Positions 43,332-53,114 of a stretch of 64,000 nt of DNA are shown here, one piece after another. The first letter of the stretch is position 1; the number at the start of each line of letters is the position of its first letter. Origin of the DNA: Candidatus Brevefilum sp. (GTDB taxonomy: Bacteria > Chloroflexota > Anaerolineae > Anaerolineales > Anaerolineaceae). Below the pieces are notes generated by a model that searched no databases, had not been told where the DNA came from, and worked only from the letters and a program-made list of their open reading frames with translations. The stretch spans positions 1-64,000 of the forward strand of contig JAHYJN010000010.1 in assembly GCA_019428905.1 (NCBI GenBank), in the 5' to 3' direction. Both the position numbers and the translations under genes were made by a program.

Positions 43332-44717
43332 ATGGAAACAATTGATCTAAAAATTTCTCTTAAACATATTAAGCCCCCGATTTGGCGGCAAATCAGGATC
43401 AGTTCGGCTTCATCACTGTTGGATTTGCATTTTGTCATTCAACATGCATTTGGATGGACAAACAGTCATCTGTTTATCTTTAAAATCGGATCGATGGAAT
43501 TTGTTTACCCGCCGCATTGGGAAGAAGATGCATTTAAATTTCAATCCGCAGAACTGGCAATTCTTGACGAGCTTATTCCAAAGTTGATCTCACCGGGTGA
43601 AAAATTCTCTTATGTTTATGATATGGGTGATAATTGGCACCACGAGATCTTGATTGAAGACATTCAGGACACAAGTCAGCCTTTGCATGGGGCAATTTGC
43701 CTGGCTGGTGCCCGGGCATGCCCGCCTGAGGACGTGGGCAGTCTGCCGGGATATTTCCAGTTGTTAGAAGACCTTAAGCGCCCATCTTCTGAGCAGTTTA
43801 TGCACACACAAAGCTGGTTAGGTTATGTTTATGACCCAGAGGCTTTTGACCTGGGTGAAGTCAACCTATATCTTCGAGATTATTTCAAAAGCACCCAATT
43901 AAGTGATCACTCATTGTGGTCTCAAGACTTGCCATTGCATCATCCCAGCATTGATTTTGTCAGCGGTTGGCTGAACCAGCTCTCTCCTAAAGATCGAGAA
44001 TATGCTCAAGACCTGGCGTTTCGCAAGGATGTGGTTCATTTTCTGACTTATGTGCGTGACCATGAAGTTAAAGGGACCAAGGCGACCGGCAACTTCCCGC
44101 TCAAGGATATCCGGGCGATTGTTGCGGGATTTGTGAATCCTATTGTTTTAGACCAGAGAATTGGGGATAAGATTTACAAATTACGCACTGAAGATGAGGT
44201 TATTGAGCTGTTGTTCATGCACAAATTTCTCAACATTGGTGGATTAATCCTTGGTGGTGAGAATATGAGGTGGGAATTAACACGTCTTGGCGAAAAATTT
44301 TTAGAGAGTAAACCTGAAGAACAAGCCTGGTTCTTAACCAAAGTTTGGTTTTACCAATTTAACTGGGAATTCTGTTATCCGTTCTACGATATTGAGCTCG
44401 AAACTGACATTTTTCGCTTTCAAAGACCCTTACTCAAACTATTGGAAAGATACCCCATTAGAAAACCGGTTGAAATTGATCGGTTGATTATGGATTTGGA
44501 TCGTGCATTGCCTGGATGGATCAGGTCACATCGGAATAACAATTATATCCAACTAGCCAAACGCCATTTTTTATTGGCGATTGTCATTGAGCCTTTTGAA
44601 AAATTTGGCTTGATTGAGGTGGTCAAGACCGAAGATGATGATTTTGATTTTGACTTTAATGTTACCTATATCATCATGGCTGACTACGGGAAGCGTTTAT
44701 TGAAATATTTCATATAA
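43332..44717 (+). CDS. pRiA4b ORF-3-like domain protein
   Basis: 461 residues. The N-terminal 180 residues form the pRiA4b ORF-3-like domain: LKISLKHIKPPIWRQIRI, HFVIQHAFGWTNSHLFIF, FSYVYDMGDNWHHEILIE and CPPEDVGSLPGYFQLLEDL. The rest is helical with no recognised domain (LTRLGEKFLESKPEEQAWFL). This family occurs on plasmids and transposons but also widely in chromosomes; no transposase is near. No strong ribosome site is visible before the ATG. Function is unknown. Confidence 0.8.
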   Translation: METIDLKISLKHIKPPIWRQIRISSASSLLDLHFVIQHAFGWTNSHLFIFKIGSMEFVYPPHWEEDAFKFQSAELAILDELIPKLISPGEKFSYVYDMGDNWHHEILIEDIQDTSQPLHGAICLAGARACPPEDVGSLPGYFQLLEDLKRPSSEQFMHTQSWLGYVYDPEAFDLGEVNLYLRDYFKSTQLSDHSLWSQDLPLHHPSIDFVSGWLNQLSPKDREYAQDLAFRKDVVHFLTYVRDHEVKGTKATGNFPLKDIRAIVAGFVNPIVLDQRIGDKIYKLRTEDEVIELLFMHKFLNIGGLILGGENMRWELTRLGEKFLESKPEEQAWFLTKVWFYQFNWEFCYPFYDIELETDIFRFQRPLLKLLERYPIRKPVEIDRLIMDLDRALPGWIRSHRNNNYIQLAKRHFLLAIVIEPFEKFGLIEVVKTEDDDFDFDFNVTYIIMADYGKRLLKYFI

Positions 44718-44734
44718 AATGCTGTGAATTATCC

Positions 44735-44827
44735 TAACTACTCAGGCAAACTTGCTGCTGAAGGGTGCCGTGGGGCGGTGAAGCCACCCCACCACACCCG
44801 CCAATTCCCACACACGCTGAGTAGTGA
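44735..44827. repeat. Dispersed intergenic element, copy B
   Basis: The left end TAACTACTCAG and right end CTGAGTAGTGA match as inverted repeats in 10 of 11 positions. The interior has TTGCTGCTGAAGGG, GGTGAAGC, CACCACACCC and CCAATTCCCACACACG. It lies between the pRiA4b-like gene and trmI. Confidence 0.75.
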
Positions 44828-44865
44828 CGAATTTTCTCGAAATAGATTTTAAGGAGGTATCGTAA

Positions 44866-45690
44866 TTGACCTTGACCTATGACGATAACGTTGCTTGTGA
44901 CGGGGACCTGGTTCAGCTGCTGGGACGCGGGCATAAGTGCCATTTCCTTCGATTAAAAGCAGGTGCGATTTTTCAAACACACCGGGGTGAGTTGCGACAC
45001 GATGACCTGATCGGGCAGCTATGGGGTGTCCGCCTGGAAAGCCACACAGGTAACCCCTTTTATTTGATGCAGCCGAGCCTGGCTGACCTGATCACCGAGA
45101 TCAAACGTAACACCCAGATCATTTATCCTAAAGATATTGGTTACATTGCCATGATAATGGGCATCGGTCCAGGGGTGCACGTGTTGGAGGCGGGTACAGG
45201 CTCAGGGGCTTTGACGACCGCCTTTGCGTTCCTGGTTGGTGATCAAGGCCGGGTGATCTCATATGAAAAACGCGCGGAGATGCAAAATTTGGCCCGAAAC
45301 AACCTGTCTAGGGTTGGGCTGCTTGACCGCGTCACGCTCAAGCTCGGGGATGTGGCTGATGGTTTCGAGGAACGGGATATGGATGCCGTGTTTTTAGATC
45401 TTCCCAACCCGTATGACTTTATTCCACAAGTGAAAGCAACCCTGAAATTTGGGGGATACCTGGGCACGATCTTGCCAACCACCAACCAGGTCAGCAAAGT
45501 TTTGGAAGCACTGCGCGTGCATGATTTCGCGTTTGTGGAAGTCTGTGAACTGCTGCTGCGTTATTACAAACCAGACTGGGAGCGTTTGCGGCCGACCGAT
45601 CGGATGGTGGCTCATACGGGCTTTTTGGTATTTGGACGTTCAGTACGGGAACGGCCGATGGAGGAAGATGCGCTGTTTTCTGCGGGGTAA
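44866..45690 (+). CDS. trmI: tRNA (adenine-N1)-methyltransferase, TrmI type
   Basis: Methylates A58 in the T loop of tRNA. 274 residues. The N-terminal small beta domain (GHKCHFLRLKAGAIFQTHRG) is followed by the SAM-binding fold: GVHVLEAGTGSGALTTAFAF (motif I), VISYEKRAEM, VFLDLPNPYDFIPQVK and the C-terminal LRPTDRMVAHTGFL. The TTG start is supported by a perfect AAGGAGG eight bases upstream. TrmI is usual in Thermus, Actinobacteria and Chloroflexi. Confidence 0.92.
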   Translation: MTLTYDDNVACDGDLVQLLGRGHKCHFLRLKAGAIFQTHRGELRHDDLIGQLWGVRLESHTGNPFYLMQPSLADLITEIKRNTQIIYPKDIGYIAMIMGIGPGVHVLEAGTGSGALTTAFAFLVGDQGRVISYEKRAEMQNLARNNLSRVGLLDRVTLKLGDVADGFEERDMDAVFLDLPNPYDFIPQVKATLKFGGYLGTILPTTNQVSKVLEALRVHDFAFVEVCELLLRYYKPDWERLRPTDRMVAHTGFLVFGRSVRERPMEEDALFSAG

Positions 45691-45732
45691 ACGGGTGATG
45701 GTCTCAAATATTGGCTTGTCATTATCGGGACT

Positions 45733-46338
45733 ATGGCGCAGCTAACCCAAAGCGGCATTCAAGAATTGATCCGGGCGTATGAGTTTGATCACTTACGCCG
45801 TTATGGTGATCTGTATTCAGCTGAAAAAGTAGATCACTATACTCGCGCGGCGGTCTTGATCCCCATGCTGCAGATCGAACGCGAATGGCACGTGCTGCTG
45901 ACACAGCGATCAGAAACTCTGGTTGAACACAGAGGACAGGTAGCTTTCCCGGGTGGTGCGCAGGAAAGCCAAGACACAGACCTCTATCACACAGCACTAC
46001 GTGAAATGCAGGAGGAAATCGGGGTCAAACCTGAGGACGTGCATGTTTTTGGGCATTTAGGGGATATGCCTGTCATCACAGGGTACCTGGTTCGGCCGTA
46101 TGTCGGACAAATTCCCTGGCCATACCCCTTGGACATTTCAATGGAGGAAGTCCACAGTGTGTTTACGATCCCACTGAAATGGCTGGCTGATCCGCATAAT
46201 CGCACCATTCAGTTTCGGAGTTATGCCGGACGAGAGTTCCCTGTGATCTTTTTTAAACTTTATGAAGGTTACCAGTTATGGGGCGCCAGCGCGGAGATGA
46301 CCCTGGCTTTATTATCAGCGTTGGGCTTGGCTGGATAA
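45733..46338 (+). CDS. NUDIX hydrolase, CoA pyrophosphatase-like
   Basis: 201 residues. The CoA-pyrophosphatase signature is seen in VLLTQRSETLVEHRGQVAFPGG (LLTxRSxxLxxHxGQVxFPGG) and the Nudix box GGAQESQDTDLYHTALREMQEEIG. It hydrolyses CoA or its derivatives to 3',5'-ADP and phosphopantetheine, using Mg. It follows trmI by 42 bases and ends at a strong terminator. Confidence 0.9.
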   Translation: MAQLTQSGIQELIRAYEFDHLRRYGDLYSAEKVDHYTRAAVLIPMLQIEREWHVLLTQRSETLVEHRGQVAFPGGAQESQDTDLYHTALREMQEEIGVKPEDVHVFGHLGDMPVITGYLVRPYVGQIPWPYPLDISMEEVHSVFTIPLKWLADPHNRTIQFRSYAGREFPVIFFKLYEGYQLWGASAEMTLALLSALGLAG

Positions 46339-46353
46339 GCGCATCATAAACTT

Positions 46354-46396
46354 AACCAAAAGAGATGCCTGGTTTGGCATCTCTTTTGGTTCTAAA
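46354..46396. terminator. Strong bidirectional terminator
   Basis: AACCAAAAGAGATGCC and GGCATCTCTTTTGGTT form a perfect 16-bp stem with a 6-base loop. It serves the convergent NUDIX and rplY genes. Confidence 0.9.
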
Positions 46397-46414
46397 AATT
46401 CTAAGCAGAATGGA

Positions 46415-47101
46415 TCAGTCTTCTTCTTCGAACTCGTCTTCTTTCTTACCTTTTTCAATTACTTCAGGCTCAACATCTTCTTCAAGGAGTTCGGCGAGTT
46501 CTGCTTCCTCTTCCTCTTCCTCTTCTTCTTCCATAGCAACATAGGTTACACCTGCTACGAGTTCATCTGGATCTGTGAGGACTTCGATGTTTTCGGAGAG
46601 TACCAGGTCCTTCACATAAATGACGCTGTCGATATCGACCAGAATGGTAGCATCAACCTCAATTCGCTCGGGGAGGTCCTGAGGATAACACTCAATTTCC
46701 AATTCAGAAATACCGGTGACAACGACCGCAGCCATGGTGACTTCGGCTGGCGCCTGGCCAATCAACTCGATTGGGACCGCCGCATGGAGTTTTTCAGTCA
46801 TCGAGACGGCCATAAAGTCGACATGCCGCAGGGTGCCATAAATCACATCCCTTTGGGCTTCGCGCAAAATGGCGGGATATTTCTCGCCTTCGACATTGAT
46901 GGTCACAAGGCTTGAGCCGGTCAATTTCTTGATCGTTTGAGATACTTCGTGCAAGTCAAGTTGGATCGCAATCGGTTCGATTTGTTCTTTCCCGATCCGG
47001 CCGTAGATAATGCCGGGAAGAATCCCCTGGCGCCGTAATGCGCCGACCTGTTTGCCTTTGACAGTGCGCTTTTGTGCTTCAATTACAATTAGTTCAGTCA
47101 T
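46415..47101 (-). CDS. rplY: Ribosomal protein L25/TL5 (CTC form)
   Basis: Binds 5S rRNA in the large subunit. 228 residues, the long CTC form with two domains. The N-terminal RNA-binding domain (KRTVKGKQVGALRRQGILPGIIYG) is followed by a beta domain (AAVPIELIGQAP, LPERIEVDATILVD). The C-terminus is a strongly acidic tail, MEEEEEEEEEAELAELLEED and onward, about 40 residues of mostly Glu and Asp. A GGATGG ribosome site precedes the ATG. Confidence 0.93.
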   Translation of the reverse strand: MTELIVIEAQKRTVKGKQVGALRRQGILPGIIYGRIGKEQIEPIAIQLDLHEVSQTIKKLTGSSLVTINVEGEKYPAILREAQRDVIYGTLRHVDFMAVSMTEKLHAAVPIELIGQAPAEVTMAAVVVTGISELEIECYPQDLPERIEVDATILVDIDSVIYVKDLVLSENIEVLTDPDELVAGVTYVAMEEEEEEEEEAELAELLEEDVEPEVIEKGKKEDEFEEED

Positions 47102-47487
47102 TTTTCCATCCTTCGAGCGCCTCTCACCCAGTTTTTTTGGGGTTACCTTCGCTCTATGATTAATTTGGGTGCAGTTGCCGGTTTGAACCAGCGACCAAGT
47201 ATTTTATCCGGGGTTGGACGAAAGGTCAAGGCAACACACGTGGGTGAATGACAACGGCTGACCTTTTGCATGGGTTTCTGTAAACAGGTGTGGTACTTTC
47301 AGACCATGGGTTATGAAAATTTGCCTGTACCCTGCAGTATGTAGTTGGTGGCTGGATCTTTAAATGTTAATACAAACATTATATTAATCGCTTGCATAAT
47401 GATCAAAAATTAGTGATAATTATCACAAGAAATGCGTATATTATCGCTCTTCAAGTCCAATCCGATGTGATCCAACAGGACTTACAC
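47102..47487. other. Divergent intergenic region between rplY and nfeD
   Basis: 386 bases once the nfeD start is corrected to 47488. Short inverted stretches are present (CCCAGTTTTTTTGGGG). A tRNA T-arm-like sequence on the minus strand at about 47170-47200 lacks a matching acceptor stem. No gene or clear riboswitch is seen. Confidence 0.5.
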
Positions 47488-48813
47488 ATGATTAAACATC
47501 TAAAATTCCTTTTTCTTTCCCTGCTTGTTTTGGGTCTATTAAGTTTTCCTCAGCCCGTTCAGTCTGCGGATCTCAGTCAACCTGTGCTGTTGTTAGACAT
47601 TGAGGGTGTGATCAATCCCTTTACGGCACGTTACCTGGTAAGGGGGCTGTCTTTAGCGCAAAGCTCAAATGCCAGCTTGGTCGTGATCGCTTTAAATACC
47701 CCTGGCGGATTGGAATCCTCCATGCGCGAAATGGTACAAGCGATATTAGATTCCCCGGTGCCGGTGGTGGTGTATGTCACACCAGCTGGCGCCCGTGCGA
47801 CTTCGGCAGGGCTTTTTATCTTGCTCGCGGGGGACATCGCGGCAATGGCGCCGGCGACCAACGTTGGTGCGGCGACACCGGTTGCGATGGGGGGTGAGTT
47901 AGATGAAGTGATGAGTGAGAAATCGCTCAGCGATGCTTCCGCCCTGGTGCGTGCACTGGCTGAAAGCCGTGGCCGCAATGTTGTGTGGGCAGAGTCCGCG
48001 GTCAGAGAAAGTTTATCCCTGACTGCACGCGAAGCTTTGGATGAAAATGTGATCGAATTCCTCGCAGTTGACCTGGATGACCTGCTATCTCAACTGGATG
48101 GGATGACCCTACGGGGTTCAGTTTTGAACTTGTCCTCACCGGTTATCCAAGAGGAAGGCATGAATTGGGTGGAACGGTTTTATCACGTGATCACCGAACC
48201 CAACATTGCCTATTTGTTATTGTCTTTAGGAACTTTGTTTTTACTGGCTGAGCTGTCTGACCCAGGTTTGAGTGTTGCCGGAATTGGCGCGGTGTTGTCC
48301 TTCATCATCGGTTTCATGGCCTTGGGCAGTCTACCTGTCAACTGGGCGGCGATCGGCTTGCTGGTAATCTCTGTGATTTTGTTTGTTGTTGCCTTGCTCA
48401 CCGATACAGAAGTTGTGGTCACCTTGGTCGGGTTAATTCCCTTTATCCTGGGATCATTGCTGTTATTTACGCCTTTTCGCCCTGAATCACCTGCTGTTCC
48501 AGAAGTGCGCGTCAGTTTGTGGTTGATTGTCTTAATGGCGGCGTTGATTGTGTTTTTCAGTTTGATTGTGTTACGAGCGATCCTCAGGGCGATTAAACGC
48601 CCCCCACAGATGGGTGCTGAGCGGTTCGTCGGGTCTGAAGCTGTTGCCATCACAGATTTAGCGCCAAGTGGTGAGGTGAACATAGACCACCAAGTATGGA
48701 GTGCCACCAGCATTGGCGGTGATGTTAAAAATGGTGAAAATGTTCGTGTAGTGTCTGTATCGGGGGTACGGCTTTTAGTCACCCCCTCAGAAAAAGTTGA
48801 TGAAGGAACGTAA
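47488..48813 (+). CDS. NfeD-family membrane serine protease (ClpP-class, 1510-N type)
   Basis: About 441 residues from ATG 47488, which has AGGA upstream and begins a clean signal peptide (FLFLSLLVLGLLSFPQPVQS). The ClpP-like protease domain follows: ALNTPGGLESSMREMVQ, then TPAGARATSAGLFILLAGD with the likely catalytic Ser, and the Lys region in VMSEKSLSDASALVRAL. Four or five membrane segments come next, then a C-terminal OB-fold NfeD domain (AITDLAPSGEVNIDHQVW). The next gene encodes a slipin; this pair forms a known membrane-quality-control operon in bacteria and archaea. Confidence 0.92.
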   Translation: MIKHLKFLFLSLLVLGLLSFPQPVQSADLSQPVLLLDIEGVINPFTARYLVRGLSLAQSSNASLVVIALNTPGGLESSMREMVQAILDSPVPVVVYVTPAGARATSAGLFILLAGDIAAMAPATNVGAATPVAMGGELDEVMSEKSLSDASALVRALAESRGRNVVWAESAVRESLSLTAREALDENVIEFLAVDLDDLLSQLDGMTLRGSVLNLSSPVIQEEGMNWVERFYHVITEPNIAYLLLSLGTLFLLAELSDPGLSVAGIGAVLSFIIGFMALGSLPVNWAAIGLLVISVILFVVALLTDTEVVVTLVGLIPFILGSLLLFTPFRPESPAVPEVRVSLWLIVLMAALIVFFSLIVLRAILRAIKRPPQMGAERFVGSEAVAITDLAPSGEVNIDHQVWSATSIGGDVKNGENVRVVSVSGVRLLVTPSEKVDEGT

Positions 48814-48849
48814 TCGGTATCTAAAACCCAATATCAAAGGAGGTTGGAC

Positions 48850-49749
48850 GTGTTTGGAGATTTATTTCTCATTATGTTGATCGCACTGATTGTTGTGATT
48901 TTGATTTCGATGTCTGTGCGCATTATCCCTGAGTATAAAAGGCTGGTTGTTTTCCGGTTAGGCCGGTCGATTGGCGCGCAAGGTCCAGGGATTATCTTTC
49001 TGATCCCATTTGTGGATCGTCCTGTCTTCGTGGACTTACGGGAGGTATTTTTCGATGTTCCGCCGCAGACGTGTATCACTGCGGATAACGCTTCAGTGAG
49101 CATCGATTTCCTTGTATATGACAAGGTGATTGACCCTGAACGGAGTGTTCTGGAAGTTGAAGATTTCACTGGTGCTGCGCGTGGTTTGGCAATAACGACC
49201 TTACGGGCAGTCGTGGGTGCAATGGACCTGGACGATGTCCTTTCGAAGCGGGATGAAATCAATAAGGTCTTACATGAAAAGCTGGATGATGTAACAGATC
49301 GCTGGGGTATCCGGGTTATGGCGGTTGAGATTCGTGAAGTGGTTCCGCCGCGTCAAATTGAAGAAGCGATGACCCGCCAGATGGCGGCAGAGCGTAACCG
49401 GCGAGCTACCGTTATGGAAGCAGACGGCCAACGTGAAGCAGCAATCAAAATTGCCACAGGCAAGAAACAAGCGACGATTTTGGAGGCTGAAGGCGCAAGA
49501 GAGGCGACGATATTAAATGCAGAAGGGACCAAAAAAGGTGCCATTCTCGAAGCAGAAGGTTTTGCCTTAGCACTCCAAAAGATTTTTGAGGTCGCAAAGG
49601 ATGTGGATAGCAAGACCCTGACATTGCAATACCTGGAAGCGTTGAAGAACTTGGGTGAAGGTGCTTCAACAAAATTCATCATTCCCACAGAATTGATGAA
49701 TTTAGCAAAACCCCTGAGTGAATACGCCAAAGGTGCCCACCAGGAGTAA
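48850..49749 (+). CDS. Slipin (SPFH/band 7 family membrane protein)
   Basis: About 299 residues from GTG 48850, which sits 6 bases after AAAGGAGG; the TTG at 48844 directly abuts the Shine-Dalgarno. An N-terminal hydrophobic anchor (LFLIMLIALIVVILISMSV) precedes the SPFH domain (IIPEYKRLVVFRLGRSIGAQGPG). The coiled-coil region is alanine-glutamate-rich (ATILEAEGAREATILNAEG). Slipins oligomerise in membranes and are the substrate or partner of the neighbouring NfeD protease. Confidence 0.93.
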   Translation: MFGDLFLIMLIALIVVILISMSVRIIPEYKRLVVFRLGRSIGAQGPGIIFLIPFVDRPVFVDLREVFFDVPPQTCITADNASVSIDFLVYDKVIDPERSVLEVEDFTGAARGLAITTLRAVVGAMDLDDVLSKRDEINKVLHEKLDDVTDRWGIRVMAVEIREVVPPRQIEEAMTRQMAAERNRRATVMEADGQREAAIKIATGKKQATILEAEGAREATILNAEGTKKGAILEAEGFALALQKIFEVAKDVDSKTLTLQYLEALKNLGEGASTKFIIPTELMNLAKPLSEYAKGAHQE

Positions 49750-49781
49750 ATAGAAAGCATTTCAACGCAAGATTAGCAAGT

Positions 49782-49812
49782 AGAGGGCTGTGATCCACAG
49801 TCCTCTTCTTTG
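49782..49812 (+). terminator. Terminator after the slipin gene
   Basis: AGAGGGCTGTG and CACAGTCCTCT form an 11-pair stem (one G-T) around ATC, followed by TCTTTG. Confidence 0.85.
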
Positions 49813-49999
49813 TATATCATAAAGTTTACAAGGGTGGAAATAACAGATTGGTTAATGCCTAATTTTGAAGAGAGTAGGCATGCTGTGCCCCTACTGCTGA
49901 TCAGATTTGAGAAGGATTTTGCTGTCTTGATTGAAATTTCGAGTAAAATCGGAAGTAGTGATTTATTCTGTTGGGAAATTGTTGGGAGGATTATTTATC

Positions 50000-52900
50000 A
50001 TGCATACAAAAATCAAGTATTTCTCCATCATACTTTTATTTGGGTTGGTGCTAAGCCTGCTACCCGCTTGCCAGCCAGAGCAAGTGCAAGAACCGGATAC
50101 GGATGTCCTGTATGTCAACCTGACTTGGCATCAGCATCAACCGCTGTATTATAAGGATGCAGATGGCGTTTATACACGGCCATGGGTGCGGGTGCATGCG
50201 ACAAAAGATTACCTCGATATGGCGGAAAAAGTTGCTGATTACGAAGACTTGCGGGTGACCTTTAATTTCACACCCTCTTTGATCCGACAGTTAAATGACC
50301 TTGCAAACGGGGCGAAAGACCTGTACTGGGTGCTGAGTGAGAAACCAGCTACGTCTTTGACTGAAGCTGATAAGCGTTTCATATTGGAACGTTTTTATGA
50401 TGTCAACTGGAATAACATCATCGCTAAATATCCACGCTACCAGGCTCTGCTGGATAAGCGAGGGGGTACGGATGCAGAAAGCCTACAAACAGCGCTTGAC
50501 ACGTTTACCAACCAGGATTTTTTAGATCTGCAGATTTGGTTTAACCTGGCTTGGTTTGACCCGGTCTACCTGGCTGAAGCGCCCTTGGTTGATTTGGTTA
50601 ATCAAGGTGAGGGCTTCTCAGAAGCTGATAAAGTCATCGTGTTTGATCAGGTTCTGGAGAAAGTCAGAAAAGTTTTGCCGTACCACAAGGAATTGCAAGA
50701 TGCCGGGCAAATTGAAGTTACGATCACACCTTATGCCCATCCCATTTTGCCTTTGGTCTACGACAACCAATTGGCTTTGATCGGTAACCCAAGTGCAGAG
50801 ATGCCCGAGCTGCGCTTTGCCTATCCTCAGGATGCAGTAACCCACCTGGCGTTGTGTGTGGACATGTACGAAGACACCTTTGGCCGGGAGGTGAGTGGGT
50901 TGTGGCCGGGTGAAGGTGCGGTCGCAGAAGAGATCATCCCCCTCGTGGCTGAGGCTGGTTTCACGTTTATGCAGACCGGCGAACCAGTGCTGGCAAAGTC
51001 CTTGGGGATAGAATCTTTTACGCGTGACTCCCAGGGCGTCGTCAGGGAAGGGGATGAGCTTTACCGTCCTTATTATGTGGAAGATGAGGCGGGGAACCAG
51101 GTCGCTATGTTCTTTAGAGACTGGACGCTTTCCGATAATATTGGTTTTGTCTACACGGGGATGAGCGGGGATGCAGGCGCGATTGACCTGGTCAGCCGGT
51201 TAGAAGCGATTCATGCCAATTTTGTTGAGAACCAGGTTGAAGGGCCCCATATTGTCAGCATTATCTTGGATGGGGAAAATGCTTGGGAGCATTATCCGAA
51301 TGATGGCAATGACTTTTTACACGCCCTTTACCAATTATTGACCGAAAGTGATGTCCTGCAGACAGTGACACCATCGGACTATTTAGCGATGTTCCCGGAG
51401 CAACGCTCCCTGGATTATTTATTCCCGGGTGCCTGGTTCAGCCCAAATTATGACACCTGGATTGGGGAAACCGAGGAAGCAATCGCATGGGACTACCTGG
51501 CCCGCACACGTGAATTCCTGGTGCCCTACGAAACAGGTCAAAAAGCTGCAGACCCGCAAGCCCTCGAACAGGCCTTTGATTTTATGTACCTTGCAGAGGG
51601 TTCGGACTGGTTCTGGTGGTTTGGTGATGACCAGGATTCCGGTCAGGATAGTTATTTTGATGAAGCCTTCCGGGCACTGCTAGCGGGCGTCTATGAGTCG
51701 TTGGGTGAAGCGGTTCCGCAATTTGTGCAAGTTCCAGTGATACAAGCCCAGGCGGTCAGCGCCACACGTCCTTTTAGCGGTATTTCGACGCCTACATTGG
51801 ATGGGGAAGATGACCCGGCTTGGGAAAGTGCCGCTTACTATGCTGTTGTGAGCCAAACCCCTGTGACGGGCTTTTCCTACACGTTGGATGATGAAAATAT
51901 CTACTTGCGGCTGGATGTGGACGGCTCGCTTGATGAAACAAAGGTTGGTTTTTATTTTGATGTCCCGGGCAATATCGGTGGAACGTCAGCGTTTGCCCAC
52001 CAGTCCGATGTGATGCTGGGAATTTTTGCGAACATCCTGGTGGAGTGGCGTGGTGGTGTTGTGACCAATGTGCTTGAAGCCTTGGATGGTGCGTGGCGCA
52101 TGGTCAAGGCCGGCGCTGGGCCAGCTGTGATTGGTGAGGATTTAATTGAATTTTCACTGCCACTTTCTATGCTTGGAGAGATCTCAGCAGGTGACCCGAT
52201 AAGGTTGGTAATGGTTATCGATCCTGAGGGCGAAGTGCAGCCGCAGGGCGGACCAGCCCAGGTGATCGTCCCTGACACGGGAGAGGTCACCGTGATCCTG
52301 CAGGTTGATGATCCTGTCGGTGATGATTATGGTCCTGGCACCTATACGTACCCAGAAGATGCCGTGTTCAAAGAATCGGTGTACGATGCCGCCTCATTTG
52401 AGGTGGGTTATGACCACGAGAACCTGGTTTTGACCTTTAGGTTTGAGGCAGAGATTGAAAATCCCTGGGGTTCACCGATCGGGCTTTCCCTGCAGACGAT
52501 GGATGTGTACATCGACAAGGACCCGGGCCAAGGGTCAGGCGCCAGGCTGTTGCTGCCTGGTAGAAACGCAGCTTTGATGGCAGGGTATGGTTGGGAATAT
52601 GTGGTTTGGGTTGAAGGCTGGAATTCACAGGTATTGCAAGCAAATCCTGACACCCTGATACCTACACCCTACTCAGAGGCGACCAGCGCCATGCGGATCA
52701 TGGTTGATCCCGCCCAAAATGCTGTGGTCATCCGGGTACCCCTGAGCTTTTTGGGCGAAGGGAACCCTGAGGATTGGGCTTATGCTGCGGTTGTTTTAGG
52801 CCAAGAAGGATACCCCTCTGAAGGTGTGTGGCGTGTGCGTGATGTTGAACCGAATGCCGCCCAATGGCGGTTTGGTGGTGCACCAGCTAACAGCAGAAAT

Positions 52901-53044
52901 CATACTCGGATCATTGACTTGATCTTGCCTGTTGATGGTGATTATGACCAAGCGGCCGTATTATCCGATTTTCTGGTCAGCCAGGCCCCGATTGATTCCC
53001 TTGGGCCGGATGATTTTGCCCAAATTCCAATGTTGGAACCTTAA
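50000..53044 (+). CDS. GH57 glycoside hydrolase lipoprotein with glucodextranase C-like module
   Basis: About 1014 residues from ATG 50000, which follows GGAGG; the track's upstream start lacks one. The lipoprotein signal ends LLPAC (Cys24). The GH57 catalytic domain begins VLYVNLTWHQHQPLYYKDADG. The likely nucleophile Glu is in SGLWPGEGAVAEE, and SIILDGENAWEHYPNDGNDFL is a further GH57 motif. After about residue 570 come two beta-sandwich regions, one like a DOMON/CBM9 domain (ISTPTLDGEDDPAWESAAYYA) and one like glucodextranase C (DPVGDDYGPGTYTYPEDAVF). It probably degrades alpha-glucans at the cell surface; the exact substrate is uncertain. Confidence 0.88.
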   Translation: MHTKIKYFSIILLFGLVLSLLPACQPEQVQEPDTDVLYVNLTWHQHQPLYYKDADGVYTRPWVRVHATKDYLDMAEKVADYEDLRVTFNFTPSLIRQLNDLANGAKDLYWVLSEKPATSLTEADKRFILERFYDVNWNNIIAKYPRYQALLDKRGGTDAESLQTALDTFTNQDFLDLQIWFNLAWFDPVYLAEAPLVDLVNQGEGFSEADKVIVFDQVLEKVRKVLPYHKELQDAGQIEVTITPYAHPILPLVYDNQLALIGNPSAEMPELRFAYPQDAVTHLALCVDMYEDTFGREVSGLWPGEGAVAEEIIPLVAEAGFTFMQTGEPVLAKSLGIESFTRDSQGVVREGDELYRPYYVEDEAGNQVAMFFRDWTLSDNIGFVYTGMSGDAGAIDLVSRLEAIHANFVENQVEGPHIVSIILDGENAWEHYPNDGNDFLHALYQLLTESDVLQTVTPSDYLAMFPEQRSLDYLFPGAWFSPNYDTWIGETEEAIAWDYLARTREFLVPYETGQKAADPQALEQAFDFMYLAEGSDWFWWFGDDQDSGQDSYFDEAFRALLAGVYESLGEAVPQFVQVPVIQAQAVSATRPFSGISTPTLDGEDDPAWESAAYYAVVSQTPVTGFSYTLDDENIYLRLDVDGSLDETKVGFYFDVPGNIGGTSAFAHQSDVMLGIFANILVEWRGGVVTNVLEALDGAWRMVKAGAGPAVIGEDLIEFSLPLSMLGEISAGDPIRLVMVIDPEGEVQPQGGPAQVIVPDTGEVTVILQVDDPVGDDYGPGTYTYPEDAVFKESVYDAASFEVGYDHENLVLTFRFEAEIENPWGSPIGLSLQTMDVYIDKDPGQGSGARLLLPGRNAALMAGYGWEYVVWVEGWNSQVLQANPDTLIPTPYSEATSAMRIMVDPAQNAVVIRVPLSFLGEGNPEDWAYAAVVLGQEGYPSEGVWRVRDVEPNAAQWRFGGAPANSRNHTRIIDLILPVDGDYDQAAVLSDFLVSQAPIDSLGPDDFAQIPMLEP

Positions 53045-53114
53045 GGAATTTGGTTACCTATCAGGATTTCATACAGGGTATTGATCCAACGATTGAATTG
53101 AAAAGGCTGGTTTT

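Noticed and set aside
43332-44717. pRiA4b ORF-3-like gene as a sign of a mobile element
   Set aside because: The family is widespread in chromosomes, and no transposase, integrase or target duplication is near. The repeat at 44735 belongs to the dispersed family.
47165-47215. tRNA-like T arm (GGTTCAAACC) on the minus strand upstream of rplY
   Set aside because: The loop is 6 bases, and no acceptor or anticodon stem can be formed with the flanking sequence.
49810-50154. 114-residue ORF at the start of the GH57 gene
   Set aside because: It is in another frame over the GH57 signal region, with no family match and no ribosome site.
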